A DNA stretch of 64,000 nt from Bacteroidia bacterium (lineage in GTDB: Bacteria; Bacteroidota; Bacteroidia; B-17B0; Aurantibacillaceae). The first letter of the stretch is position 1, and every line of letters begins with the position of its first letter. The position numbers and the translations under genes were made by a program. The stretch is from assembly GCA_016787895.1 (NCBI GenBank), contig JAEUTN010000020.1, forward strand, positions 62,001 through 126,000. The letters run 5' to 3'. The notes under the pieces are model-generated. The model made no database searches, was not told where the DNA came from, and was given only the letters and a program-made list of their open reading frames with translations. Positions 52,332 through 61,207 of this stretch are shown here, piece after piece.

Positions 52332-54122
52332 ATGACATTCCAAGAATTGGGTCTGCACAGCGACCTATTAAAAGCTGTGACCGAGTTGGGCTTTCAACAA
52401 GCCACTCCTATCCAACAACAAACCATTCCTTTACTGGCAAACCAAAGAACGGATCTGGTAGCGCTCGCGCAAACCGGAACCGGTAAAACAGCCGCTTTCG
52501 GACTTCCCTTATTGCAAGCCATTGACACCAACGACAGAACGGTTCAGGCCTTAATTCTTGCGCCAACACGCGAGTTGTGCGTGCAAATTACCAACGACAT
52601 CCGTAACTATGGTAAATACCTGAAAGGGTTTTCCATTACAGCGGTTTATGGCGGAGCAAGAATTGACGGGCAGATAAAAGACATCAAAAAAGGTGTTCAA
52701 ATTGTGGCTGCCACCCCGGGCCGTTTGATCGACATGATTGAGCGCCGTGTGATAAACCTTAACCTGGTGAAGTTTGTGGTACTCGATGAGGCCGATGAAA
52801 TGCTTAACATGGGCTTTAAGGAAGATCTTGACATCATCCTGAAAGAAACACCCAAAGACAAAAGCACCTGGTTATTCAGTGCCACCATGCCGAAAGAAGT
52901 GGAGCGCATTGCCAAAAACTACATGCACAGCCCAAAAGAGCTGAGCACCGGCAAAAAGAACGAAGGAGCCGATAACCTCGAGCACATTTACTATCTGGTT
53001 CAGGGTCGCGATCGTTATCTTGCCCTCAAACGTGTGGCCGATTATTATCCCGATATTTTCGGAATTGTATTTTGCCGCACCAAGGCCGAAACTCAGGAAG
53101 TAGCCGACTCACTCATTAAGGACGGTTATAGCGCTGATGCCCTGCATGGCGACCTTTCCCAAAGTCAGCGTGATTTTGTAATGAAACGTTTCCGCAGCAG
53201 AACCCTGCAAATGCTGGTGGCTACTGACGTGGCGGCAAGAGGGATTGACGTGAACGACGTCACCCACGTGATCAATTACAATCTGCCCGAGGATGTTGAA
53301 AATTACACCCACCGCACAGGCCGTACCGCCCGTGCCGGTAAATCAGGCATCGCCATAACCATCACCACCCCTAAGGACAGCAGCAGAATTAAGGACATTG
53401 AGCGCATCATCAAAAAGAAATTCGAGAAAAAAGACGTACCGAATGGCATTGATGTGTGTGAAAAACAATTGTTCAACCTCGTTCATAAATTGCACAATGT
53501 GGAAGTGAAGGACGAAGAGATCGAAACCTTTCTGCCTGCGATTTATGATGAATTGAAGGACCTCACAAAAGAGGAACTCATCAAACGTTTTATTTCGGAG
53601 GAATTTAATCGTTTCCATGAATATTATCAGAATGCGCCTGACCTGAACATCGCTAAAGGCAGTGTTGACGGCGCTTTCGGCAATCACCGCACTTCCCGTT
53701 TCTTTGTGAACATGGGCAACATGGATGGCTTTAATTTCAACAGCCTGAAGGATTTTCTGGCTGATGCCACCAAACTTCACCCAAGAATGGTGTTTAATGT
53801 GGACGTGAAGAACAGCTTCTCGTTTTTTGAAACAGAAAGTAAGTTCGTTGATAATTTCCTTGCGCTGAACAGCCAGGACATTGAATTTAACAACCGCAAG
53901 ATTTCCCTTGAATTAGCCAACAAACGCATGAAAGAAAGCAGCGGAGGCGGAAAAGGTTACGGCGGTAAAGATTTCGGCGGCGGTAAGGGCGGAGAACGCA
54001 GAGACGGTGGAAACAAACGTCCCCGTAAAGAAGGGTCTTTCTCTAAATCATCCTTTGGTGGAGGCGACCGTGGCGGAAACCGTTTCGAAAAGAAAAAAAG
54101 CTACGGCAAAAGCCGTTTTTGA
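52332..54122 (+). CDS. DEAD-box ATP-dependent RNA helicase with RGG-like tail
   Basis: 596 residues. Helicase core: A-Q-T-G-T-G-K-T (motif I, near residue 50), P-T-R-E-L (Ia), D-E-A-D (II, near 155), S-A-T (III), A-R-G-I-D-V (V) and H-R-T-G-R-T-A-R-A-G (VI, near 325). Residues 440-530 look like the RNA-binding domain of DbpA/CsdA proteins (S-R-F-F-V-N-M-G-N-M-D-G-F). The tail from 540 is rich in Gly, Arg and Lys. CsdA/DeaD relatives unwind RNA during ribosome assembly and cold growth. Monocistronic, with a structured leader and a terminator. Confidence 0.95.
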   Translation: MTFQELGLHSDLLKAVTELGFQQATPIQQQTIPLLANQRTDLVALAQTGTGKTAAFGLPLLQAIDTNDRTVQALILAPTRELCVQITNDIRNYGKYLKGFSITAVYGGARIDGQIKDIKKGVQIVAATPGRLIDMIERRVINLNLVKFVVLDEADEMLNMGFKEDLDIILKETPKDKSTWLFSATMPKEVERIAKNYMHSPKELSTGKKNEGADNLEHIYYLVQGRDRYLALKRVADYYPDIFGIVFCRTKAETQEVADSLIKDGYSADALHGDLSQSQRDFVMKRFRSRTLQMLVATDVAARGIDVNDVTHVINYNLPEDVENYTHRTGRTARAGKSGIAITITTPKDSSRIKDIERIIKKKFEKKDVPNGIDVCEKQLFNLVHKLHNVEVKDEEIETFLPAIYDELKDLTKEELIKRFISEEFNRFHEYYQNAPDLNIAKGSVDGAFGNHRTSRFFVNMGNMDGFNFNSLKDFLADATKLHPRMVFNVDVKNSFSFFETESKFVDNFLALNSQDIEFNNRKISLELANKRMKESSGGGKGYGGKDFGGGKGGERRDGGNKRPRKEGSFSKSSFGGGDRGGNRFEKKKSYGKSRF

Positions 54123-54137
54123 TAAAAGGATCACTTT

Positions 54138-54169
54138 AAAACCTTCCCCAATACAGGGAAGGTTTTTTT
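54138..54169 (+). terminator. Terminator after the helicase gene
   Basis: Perfect 11-bp stem AAAACCTTCCC/GGGAAGGTTTT (54138-54148 with 54156-54166), seven-base loop, T run. It starts 15 bases after the stop codon. Confidence 0.92.
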
Positions 54170-54176
54170 ATATTTG
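54169..54176 (+). promoter_or_regulatory. TAnnTTTG -7 box of the aminotransferase gene
   Basis: TATATTTG directly behind the helicase terminator and 22 bases before the ATG at 54199. The -33 region is inside the terminator stem and does not match TTTG. Confidence 0.38.
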
Positions 54177-54198
54177 TCAACTATCTTAAACCTCAGTC

Positions 54199-55398
54199 AT
54201 GCCAGCTATTTCAAACAAAGCAAAGGAAATGCCTTCATCGCCCATTCGCAAACTGGTGCCGTTTGCCGAAACCGCTAAAAAGAAGGGCATAAAAATATAC
54301 CACCTTAACATTGGTCAACCCGATATTGAAACACCACCGAGTTTTTTGAACGCGGTCAAAAATGCGTCCTTCAAAGTTCTTGAATACAGCCACAGTGCAG
54401 GCAATGAATCCTACAGAAAAAAATTATGCGGATATTACCATCAATATAATATTGAATTGGAGGCTTCGGATATCCTTGTGACTTGCGGGGGCAGCGAAGC
54501 CATTTCCATAGCCATCATGGCGTGTTTTAATCCCGGCGATGAATTGATTATCCCTGAACCTTTTTATGCCAATTACAATGGCTTCAGCAAAACGGCCGAT
54601 GTGAAAGTGGTGCCGGTAAGCAGCAGCATTGAAAGTGGATTTGCTTTACCGCCTATTGCTGATTTTGAAAAGCTCATCAATCCAAAAACCAAAGGCATCA
54701 TGATTTGTAATCCCGGAAATCCTACCGGGTATTTGTACAGCAAAGCGGAACTGCAAGCCTTGAAAGAGCTGGTAAAAAAACATGATTTGTTTTTACTGAG
54801 CGATGAAGTGTACCGGGAGTTTTGCTACGATGGTAAAGAATATGTGAGTGTGATGCATTTAAGCGGCATTGAAAACAACGTGATTTTGCTGGACTCCATC
54901 AGCAAACGTTACAGCGCTTGTGGAGCAAGAATTGGCGCCCTTATCACCAAAAACAAAGAAGTGATGGCCAGCGCCTTAAAATTCGCGCAGGCGCGTTTAA
55001 GCCCTCCAAGTTACGGGCAAATTGGTGCTGAAGCTGCATTGGATACTCCGGCTTCCTACTTTGAGGAAGTGAAAAAGGAATATGTTTCCCGTCGTGATTT
55101 TGTGATTGAAGCCCTTAATAAAATGCCGGGAGTATTTTGTCCGAAACCCAGCGGTGCGTTTTATTGCATTGCCCGATTGCCGATTGACAATTCGGATAAG
55201 TTTTGCCAATGGTTGCTGGAAGATTTTAATTTTAACGACCAAACCGTTATGCTGGCGCCTGCCGCCGGATTTTATTCCACCCCGGGCTCAGGAGCAAATG
55301 AGGTACGCATTGCCTATGTGCTCAATAAGGAAGACCTGAAAAACGCCATGGCGTGTTTGGCTGAAGCACTTAAAGTATATCCGGGTAAAACAAATTGA
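54199..55398 (+). CDS. Class I/II aminotransferase (aspartate aminotransferase-like)
   Basis: 399 residues, fold type I PLP enzyme. Seen: N-I-G-Q-P-D-I-E-T-P near residue 36, C-N-P-G-N-P-T-G near residue 172, L-S-D-E-V-Y-R-E-F near residue 200, and the PLP-binding Lys in S-I-S-K-R-Y-S-A-C-G-A-R near residue 236. The C-terminal substrate-binding Arg is in N-E-V-R-I-A-Y. It transfers an amino group between amino acids and 2-oxoacids; the preferred donor cannot be read. The stop overlaps the next start (ATGA), so the lipoprotein gene is co-translated. Confidence 0.92.
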   Translation: MPAISNKAKEMPSSPIRKLVPFAETAKKKGIKIYHLNIGQPDIETPPSFLNAVKNASFKVLEYSHSAGNESYRKKLCGYYHQYNIELEASDILVTCGGSEAISIAIMACFNPGDELIIPEPFYANYNGFSKTADVKVVPVSSSIESGFALPPIADFEKLINPKTKGIMICNPGNPTGYLYSKAELQALKELVKKHDLFLLSDEVYREFCYDGKEYVSVMHLSGIENNVILLDSISKRYSACGARIGALITKNKEVMASALKFAQARLSPPSYGQIGAEAALDTPASYFEEVKKEYVSRRDFVIEALNKMPGVFCPKPSGAFYCIARLPIDNSDKFCQWLLEDFNFNDQTVMLAPAAGFYSTPGSGANEVRIAYVLNKEDLKNAMACLAEALKVYPGKTN

Positions 55399-56042
55399 TG
55401 ATGAATTGCATTCAATTCGTATGTTATGCCTTAGGTTTTAGTCTCCTGGTTTCATGTGGCACGGCTGAACAAAATGAATTAAACACAGCTAAAGTTCCGG
55501 TTCCTACAAGCCAGGATACTGTTTTGGCCAGAGAAATGATTCGGTTTAACAGGGAAGTAAACGCGCCTGAAGCCACGGGTTTGAGAGGCGTTTACAATGT
55601 GCCCGAAATGTTATCGGTGGTGGTGCTGGATTCAGCGCCTGCCGCCCTTGTTGCTGAAAAGCGGGCTGAAGCCTTCGCGAAAATAGAAGACGACATCAAA
55701 TACATGGGAGCTGAAATCGATGGCTCTCCGGGCAGCATTTATTACAACAACGATCCTGCTAACTTTAAATTCGAATGTTTAATGTTGATTCGTGAAATGC
55801 CAAAGCTCAATCCGCAAAAAAGCAAGATTGTTGTGTTGGAAGCAAGTTCCATGGTAATTTATAATCACAAAGGGGCTTACAGGAATTTGAACGAGTCTTA
55901 TTCTAAAATTAAGGCCTATACTGATTCAGCAGGGCTATACCAATCAGGACCCATGCGTGAGTTTTACATTGTGAGCCCTATTCAAACACCCGATTCAATG
56001 GCCTGGCTCACCCGCATCATGGTGCCGGTGGCAAAAAAGTAA
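55398..56042 (+). CDS. Putative lipoprotein of unknown function
   Basis: 214 residues. Short signal peptide with lipobox L-L-V-S-C near residue 21, then a soluble domain of about 190 residues with one hydrophobic strand (L-S-V-V-V-L-D-S-A-P) and helical stretches. The protein probably sits at the inner face of the outer membrane. No family recognised. Translationally coupled to the aminotransferase by an ATGA overlap, which may or may not reflect a shared task. Confidence 0.75.
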   Translation: MMNCIQFVCYALGFSLLVSCGTAEQNELNTAKVPVPTSQDTVLAREMIRFNREVNAPEATGLRGVYNVPEMLSVVVLDSAPAALVAEKRAEAFAKIEDDIKYMGAEIDGSPGSIYYNNDPANFKFECLMLIREMPKLNPQKSKIVVLEASSMVIYNHKGAYRNLNESYSKIKAYTDSAGLYQSGPMREFYIVSPIQTPDSMAWLTRIMVPVAKK

Positions 56043-56093
56043 TTTTAACCTTCTTTCCATCCTGTTCCGTTTATTTTTTCGCAATTTCACTAG

Positions 56094-56834
56094 GTGAAGA
56101 ATTACCTTGGCAAACAGTTGTTCAGCAGTAGTTTTTATCCTGCGCTGTTGGTGCTGCTCATGTGGCTGGTATTTTTTATTCAAACGTATTCTGATCTGAA
56201 CGTTTTGAAGTTGGGCGTGTTGCCCCGTAAATTAGGTGGTTTGCATGGGGTCATCACTTCCGTTTTTGTGCATGGAGATCTTGGACACATTGCTTCCAAC
56301 TCCTTGCCTTTATTGGTGTTGGGCACCCTATTGTTTTATTTCTATAAAAAAATAGCCAAAGCGGCTTTCATCTGGATGTGGCTCATCAGCGGGCTCTGGC
56401 TTTGGATAGGGGGAAGAAACTCCGACCTCCACCCGCATTATCATATTGGCGCCAGCACGCTCGTTTATGGCCTGGCCTCCTTTTTGTTTTTTAGCGGCCT
56501 GTTTCGAAAGCACCTGCCACTGATGGTAGTGTCGGCCTTAGTGGTGTTTTTATATGGAAGTTTGGTATGGGGCGTGTTTCCTATTCAGGAAGGCGTGAGC
56601 TGGGAAGGACATTTGTTTGGTGGCCTGGCAGGAGTGCTGGTGGCATTCAATTACCGGAAGGAGGGCCCGCAACGCAAGTTGTACCGCTGGGAAAATGAAG
56701 AGGAGGAGGGCGATGAGGGTTCACCAATGGATACATCCTCTGAATCTTCGCAAACCTTTCACATCCGATATATTTATACCAAAGGCTCCTATCCTGAAGA
56801 ACTTACTGAAGAAGAGAAAAAGGAGGATGAGTAA
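56094..56834 (+). CDS. Rhomboid family intramembrane serine protease
   Basis: 246 residues, GTG start, six membrane segments in the first 190 residues. The serine motif is H-I-G-A-S-T-L-V-Y-G near residue 123, and the catalytic His follows in S-W-E-G-H-L-F-G-G-L-A-G near residue 172, with H-G-D-L-G-H-I-A-S-N in the second helix region near residue 60. Rhomboids cut membrane proteins within the bilayer; the substrate is unknown. An acidic tail (E-E-E-E-G-D-E-G) is cytoplasmic. The stop is adjacent to the convergent ABC transporter gene with no gap. Confidence 0.9.
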   Translation: MKNYLGKQLFSSSFYPALLVLLMWLVFFIQTYSDLNVLKLGVLPRKLGGLHGVITSVFVHGDLGHIASNSLPLLVLGTLLFYFYKKIAKAAFIWMWLISGLWLWIGGRNSDLHPHYHIGASTLVYGLASFLFFSGLFRKHLPLMVVSALVVFLYGSLVWGVFPIQEGVSWEGHLFGGLAGVLVAFNYRKEGPQRKLYRWENEEEEGDEGSPMDTSSESSQTFHIRYIYTKGSYPEELTEEEKKEDE

Positions 56835-58568
56835 TTACTGTTGCAGCAAATGCAGTTTATAGTACTCGCCCCTTTTGGAAAGTAGTTCATCGTGTGTACC
56901 ACTCTCAATGATTTCCCCGTCTTTTAAGAATAAAATTTGCTGCGCGTCCTTGATACTTGAAATTCTGTGACTCACAATCACAGCGCTTTTGGAGCGCATT
57001 AGCGTTTTTAAATTTCCCAGAATCTCGGCTTCCGTCTCACTGTCCACGGCACTTAAACAATCGTCGAAAATTAAAATTTTTGGTTCCCTCAGAATGGCCC
57101 TGGCAATGCTGATGCGTTGTTTTTGCCCCCCACTGAGCATCACGCCTCTTTCGCCGATCATGGTTTCAAAACCATCGTTAAAGGCCACAATGTTCTCATA
57201 CACCCCAGCTTGTCGGGCCGCGCTTTCTATAGCCGAATGCTCGGGTTTGTTTTCTTTCCCAAAACCAATGTTGTTCGAAATGGTATCGCTGAATAAATAC
57301 ACTTCCTGAGGCACCACCCCCATGTTTTTTCTCAGTAAATCCAAATTGTGGTGTTTGATGTTTTTGCCGTCAATTAAAATATCTCCCTCACTCACATCGT
57401 ATTGCCTGGTAAGGAGATTAACGATACTCGATTTCCCGCTGCCAATCTGCCCCGTAATGCCCAAGCTCTCACCGGGTTGAATGCGGAAAGAAATGTGCTT
57501 CAAAGCCTGTATCCCGTTTTCGGGATAAACAAATCCAACGTTGCGGAATTCAATTTCACCCTTTAAGGCATAGGATTCAGTATTGTTGTTTTTGATTTTT
57601 GGTTCCTGAAGTAAAAATTCGTTGATGCGTTCTTGAGAGGCGGCGGCTCTTTGTATTAGCGAGGTAACCCATCCCAACGAAGCAAAAGGCCAGGTGAGGC
57701 GAAACACATACAAAATAAATTCGGTAACGTTGCCGGGCTCAATTTCTCCCTGCAACACCATGCGGCCTCCGTACCAAACGGTGATCAGCACGCTTAATCC
57801 AATCATCAGGGCCATCACCGGTGCAAACAGGGCCTCGGTCATGGCCAGTTGAATGGAGGCTTTGCGGTAGGAATTGCTTTTGTTCTCCATCTCCTCCCCA
57901 AAAAAAGTTTCACGCGCATAAGCTTTTATCAAACGTATGGCGCTAAAACTCTCCTGGGCCTGTGAAGTCAGGCTGCTCAGTTCTTCCTGAACCCTGGTGC
58001 TTTGTTTGTTGATGAGGTCCGAAACTTTGTAAATGATAAACGAAAGTATGGGCAAGGGCAAAAATACCATAAGGGTCAGCGAAACATTAACGCTGAACAT
58101 AAAAATCAAAATGGTGATAGTGGTCACCACGGTGTTGGTGAGGTACATAATGGCCGGACCGGTGTACATGCGCACCTTGCCCACGTCTTCACTAATGCGG
58201 TTCATCAAATCGCCGGTGCTGTTTTTTTTGTAAAACTCTGTATCCAGTTCCTGGTAGTGCTTGTAAATTTCATTTTTCTGATCGTACTCAATGTGCCGGC
58301 TCATCACAATAATGGTTTGGCGCATTAAAAACATAAACAAGCCTGATATAAGCGCCAGAACGATAATGGTAATGCCGTATTCAATAAATTTTCCCGCAGG
58401 CGCTGCTGTGTTTTGTTGAATGAGTTCAATTACCTGGTTGGTGCCATTGCGGACAATAACGCCCTGATAGGTGCCAAACAAAGAGGAAAGCGTAACAAAT
58501 AACAAACCGCTGAGCAGGTATTTTTTGTACTTAAAAAAGTATGCGTTTAAAACCTTGAGGTGTTTCAC
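56835..58568 (-). CDS. ABC exporter, fused permease and ATPase
   Basis: 577 residues: six membrane helices (about 15-310), then the ATPase. Seen: Walker A G-Q-I-G-S-G-K-S-S near residue 375, Q-loop V-V-P-Q-E, signature L-S-G-G-Q-K-Q-R near residue 478, Walker B I-L-I-F-D-D near residue 502, and H-loop S-H-R-I-S. The residue after the Walker B Asp is Asp rather than the catalytic Glu, as in the degenerate half of heterodimeric multidrug exporters (MdlA/TM287 type). No partner half-transporter is visible next to it. Transported compound unknown. Confidence 0.93.
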   Translation of the reverse strand: MKHLKVLNAYFFKYKKYLLSGLLFVTLSSLFGTYQGVIVRNGTNQVIELIQQNTAAPAGKFIEYGITIIVLALISGLFMFLMRQTIIVMSRHIEYDQKNEIYKHYQELDTEFYKKNSTGDLMNRISEDVGKVRMYTGPAIMYLTNTVVTTITILIFMFSVNVSLTLMVFLPLPILSFIIYKVSDLINKQSTRVQEELSSLTSQAQESFSAIRLIKAYARETFFGEEMENKSNSYRKASIQLAMTEALFAPVMALMIGLSVLITVWYGGRMVLQGEIEPGNVTEFILYVFRLTWPFASLGWVTSLIQRAAASQERINEFLLQEPKIKNNNTESYALKGEIEFRNVGFVYPENGIQALKHISFRIQPGESLGITGQIGSGKSSIVNLLTRQYDVSEGDILIDGKNIKHHNLDLLRKNMGVVPQEVYLFSDTISNNIGFGKENKPEHSAIESAARQAGVYENIVAFNDGFETMIGERGVMLSGGQKQRISIARAILREPKILIFDDCLSAVDSETEAEILGNLKTLMRSKSAVIVSHRISSIKDAQQILFLKDGEIIESGTHDELLSKRGEYYKLHLLQQ

Positions 58569-58667
58569 GCCACGAAGGTAATGGATAATTGAAGAAACAA
58601 AGGCGTAATTTGGGCTGGTTTGTATTCAAAATGGTTCAAGAAAGTTTAAGCGTGGGTGATGGTATAA

Positions 58668-58746
58668 ACCACTTAGACACTGAGTTCACTAAGTTGCACT
58701 ATGGGAACCTCTTAGTGGTTCTGAGTGTTCTTAGTGCCTGAGTGGT
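58668..58746. repeat. Imperfect inverted repeat upstream of leucine dehydrogenase
   Basis: Arms of about 30 bases built from CACT/AGTG units pair imperfectly around a short centre (outer ends ACCACT and AGTGGT). It lies between two genes transcribed away from each other and resembles intergenic repeats of Bacteroidota. The rest of 58569-58823 holds only the promoter noted next. Confidence 0.62.
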
Positions 58747-58772
58747 GTGGGCCCAATAGCACCTGAATTTCA

Positions 58773-58804
58773 TTTGGACAATCGGGCCAGGAAGCTTACA
58801 TTTG
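58773..58804 (+). promoter_or_regulatory. Bacteroidota-type promoter of leucine dehydrogenase
   Basis: TTTG (58773-58776), a 20-base spacer and TACATTTG (58797-58804) match the consensus TTTG-N19-21-TAnnTTTG. The start codon follows 19 bases later, giving a short leader. Confidence 0.58.
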
Positions 58805-58823
58805 CTGCTCTAGAGCCATTCTT

Positions 58824-59927
58824 ATGGAAGTAAAAACACTCAAAGACATTGATCTTAGCAAAAATCCGGTAATCGGACAAATGGGATTGTACAACCACGA
58901 GCAGATTCTCTTCTGCAACGATAATGCTACCGGTTTAAAGGCCATCATCGCTATACACAACACGGTGCTCGGTCCTTCGCTGGGCGGTACCCGCATGTGG
59001 AACTACAACAACGAAATGGAAGCTTTGAACGACGTGCTGCGCTTATCGAGGGGCATGACCTACAAATCATCCGTTGCCGGTCTTAACCTGGGTGGGGGCA
59101 AAGCCGTAATCATTGGCGACCCTAAAAAGATAAAAAACGAAGCCCTCTTACGTCGTTTCGGGAAGTTTGTGGACAGTTTAGGCGGAAAATACATTACCGC
59201 TGAAGATGTGGCCATGACCTCACACGACATGGAAGTGATACACATGGAAACCGACTACGTGAGCGGTTTGCCTGAGAATATGGGCGGCAGCGGAAATCCT
59301 AGCCCTGTAACGGCTTATGGTGTATACGTGAGTATGAAAGCCAGCGCTAAAGAAACCTGGGGAAGTGATAGCCTCAGCGGTAAAAAAGTATTGGTTCAGG
59401 GCATTGGTCATGTGGGTGAAGTTTTAGTGGAGCATTTAAGCAAAGAAGGCGCCAAAGTATACATTCACGATATCAGCGAAGAACGTTTAAAAGCCGTTGC
59501 CGCAAAATACAAAGCTGAAGTGGTGTCGCCCGATACCATGTTTGATCTGGACATTGATGTGTATGCCCCTTGCGCTTTGGGTGCAACTGTGAACGATGAT
59601 ACACTTGCAAAACTAAAATGCAAAATCATTTGCGGAGCTGCCAATAACCAATTGGCCGAGGAACAAAAACACGGAGAACTGGTAGGTAAAAAAGGCATTT
59701 TGTACGCCCCTGATTATGTGGTAAACGCCGGAGGCATCATCAACGTGTATTATGAATTAGAAGGCTATAACCGCGAACGCGCCTTGGCGCATGCTGAAAA
59801 AATTTACGCTACCACTTCCAACATTTTTCAATTGGCCAAAAAAGAAGGCATTCCAACGTATATGGCAGCCAATCGTTTGGGAGAGCAGCGCATTGAGGCC
59901 ATTGCAAAAATTAACGCCATTTATTAA
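58824..59927 (+). CDS. ldh: Leucine dehydrogenase (Glu/Leu/Phe/Val dehydrogenase family)
   Basis: 367 residues. Reversible oxidative deamination of branched-chain amino acids with NAD. Seen: G-P-S-L-G-G-T-R-M-W near residue 53, catalytic Lys in L-N-L-G-G-G-K-A-V-I near residue 90, Y-I-T-A-E-D-V-A-M near residue 120, and the NAD-binding Q-G-I-G-H-V-G-E near residue 192. Length and motifs favour the leucine branch over glutamate dehydrogenase (about 450 residues). Has its own promoter; nusB follows in the same direction after 36 bases. Confidence 0.93.
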   Translation: MEVKTLKDIDLSKNPVIGQMGLYNHEQILFCNDNATGLKAIIAIHNTVLGPSLGGTRMWNYNNEMEALNDVLRLSRGMTYKSSVAGLNLGGGKAVIIGDPKKIKNEALLRRFGKFVDSLGGKYITAEDVAMTSHDMEVIHMETDYVSGLPENMGGSGNPSPVTAYGVYVSMKASAKETWGSDSLSGKKVLVQGIGHVGEVLVEHLSKEGAKVYIHDISEERLKAVAAKYKAEVVSPDTMFDLDIDVYAPCALGATVNDDTLAKLKCKIICGAANNQLAEEQKHGELVGKKGILYAPDYVVNAGGIINVYYELEGYNRERALAHAEKIYATTSNIFQLAKKEGIPTYMAANRLGEQRIEAIAKINAIY

Positions 59928-59963
59928 TTGAATTCACAGTTCCCGGTTCTTTAAAATTTTAAC

Positions 59964-60902
59964 ATGCTCAATAGAAGATTTCTCAGAATAAAAGTCATGC
60001 AAGCGCTGTACTCGTATTTTCAGCACGAGAAAGGCGACATCAAAGCTTTTGAAAGGGATCTTTTTAAAAACCTGGATAAAATTTACGAACTCTACCTTTA
60101 CATTCTGGCTTTGCTGGTGGATCTGCAACACGTGTCCATGGTAAAAATTGATGAACGTCGAAACAAACGTTTGCCGAATCAAAGTGATTTGAACCCCAAT
60201 CTGCGTTTTGTCAATAACGCCCTTTTGAAAAGCCTGGCTGAAAATCCTGAATTAAAATCACAATTGGAAAAGCGCCACATCTCATGGCAAAACGACATGG
60301 ATCTGGTGCGTAAACTATATATGGAAATCCGGGATGGGGACTTGTACAAAAATTACCTGGCTTTGCCTTCTTCTTCCTTTAAAGAGGACAAGGAGTTTAT
60401 TCTTGCCCTGCTGACTGAACATTTAAGCGAGCACGAAGTATTGCACTCGGTTTTTGAAGAAAAAAACATTCACTGGGCCGACGATAGTTTTGTAGCCTTT
60501 AATTCGGTGATTCGTAATCTCGAAACCTTTGAAGGTAAATTTGAATTGCAGCCTTTGTTGAAGGACGAAAAGGATGATTTGGAATTCATGAGCAATTTGT
60601 TCACCAAAACGGTGATGTACAAAAAGCAGTTCGAGGAACTTATTGGCAGGCACACTCAAAACTGGGAGATCGAACGCATTGCCAGCATGGACATGTTGTT
60701 GATGGAAATGGCTCTGGCAGAAATTCTTTACATTCCCAGCGTACCGGTAAAAGCCTCTTTGAACGAGTACATTGATATTTCAAAAGAATACAGCACCCCC
60801 AACAGCAAGGTGTTTGTAAATGGGGTGCTTGATAAAATCATTGCTGAGCTCAAACAGCAAAACAAAATCCAAAAAGCAGGCAGGGGATTGAAAGAGAGTT
60901 AA
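59964..60902 (+). CDS. nusB: Transcription antitermination factor NusB
   Basis: 312 residues. The C-terminal 140 residues are the NusB fold: I-E-R-I-A-S-M-D-M-L-L-M-E-M-A-L-A-E near residue 235, V-P-V-K-A-S-L-N-E-Y-I-D-I-S-K-E-Y near 262 and F-V-N-G-V-L-D-K-I near 285. The start R-R-F-L-R-I-K-V-M-Q-A-L-Y is also typical. The long middle part is normal in Bacteroidota, which have a NusB about twice the usual size. It acts with NusE in rRNA antitermination. Confidence 0.93.
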   Translation: MLNRRFLRIKVMQALYSYFQHEKGDIKAFERDLFKNLDKIYELYLYILALLVDLQHVSMVKIDERRNKRLPNQSDLNPNLRFVNNALLKSLAENPELKSQLEKRHISWQNDMDLVRKLYMEIRDGDLYKNYLALPSSSFKEDKEFILALLTEHLSEHEVLHSVFEEKNIHWADDSFVAFNSVIRNLETFEGKFELQPLLKDEKDDLEFMSNLFTKTVMYKKQFEELIGRHTQNWEIERIASMDMLLMEMALAEILYIPSVPVKASLNEYIDISKEYSTPNSKVFVNGVLDKIIAELKQQNKIQKAGRGLKES

Positions 60903-61207
60903 TCTACTTTCAATTTTAAAAACCTTTTTATAAAACCTTCCCGACACCGCTTCTAATCCTCCTTAGCCCTTTGAGGTCTTAATGATTTTTCGCGAAAAGA
61001 CCTCAAAGGGCTTGGGCATTGCTATATGGAGTGTAGTGAAGGATTTTGCAAAAGCATCAAATGCTAAATCCGGCAAGATGCTTCCCCGAAGACATCGGGG
61101 TCAGCATGACAAGGTTGTTTTTGTCATCACGACCGCAGGGAAGGATCTATACGTGATAATAATCAAAAGAGCTGAGTTCTCTCAGATGAATGAGAATAAT
61201 AAACTAT
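60903..61207. repeat. Intergenic repeats between nusB and prmC
   Basis: 305 bases without a gene. A perfect 16-bp inverted repeat, AGCCCTTTGAGGTCTT (60965-60980) with its complement at 60997-61012, a second hairpin CCCCGA-N5-TCGGGG (61084-61100), and the phrase TCATCACGACCGCAGGGAAG (61125-61144), which looks like a dispersed repeat. No T run follows the first hairpin, so it is not a classical terminator. Confidence 0.72.
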
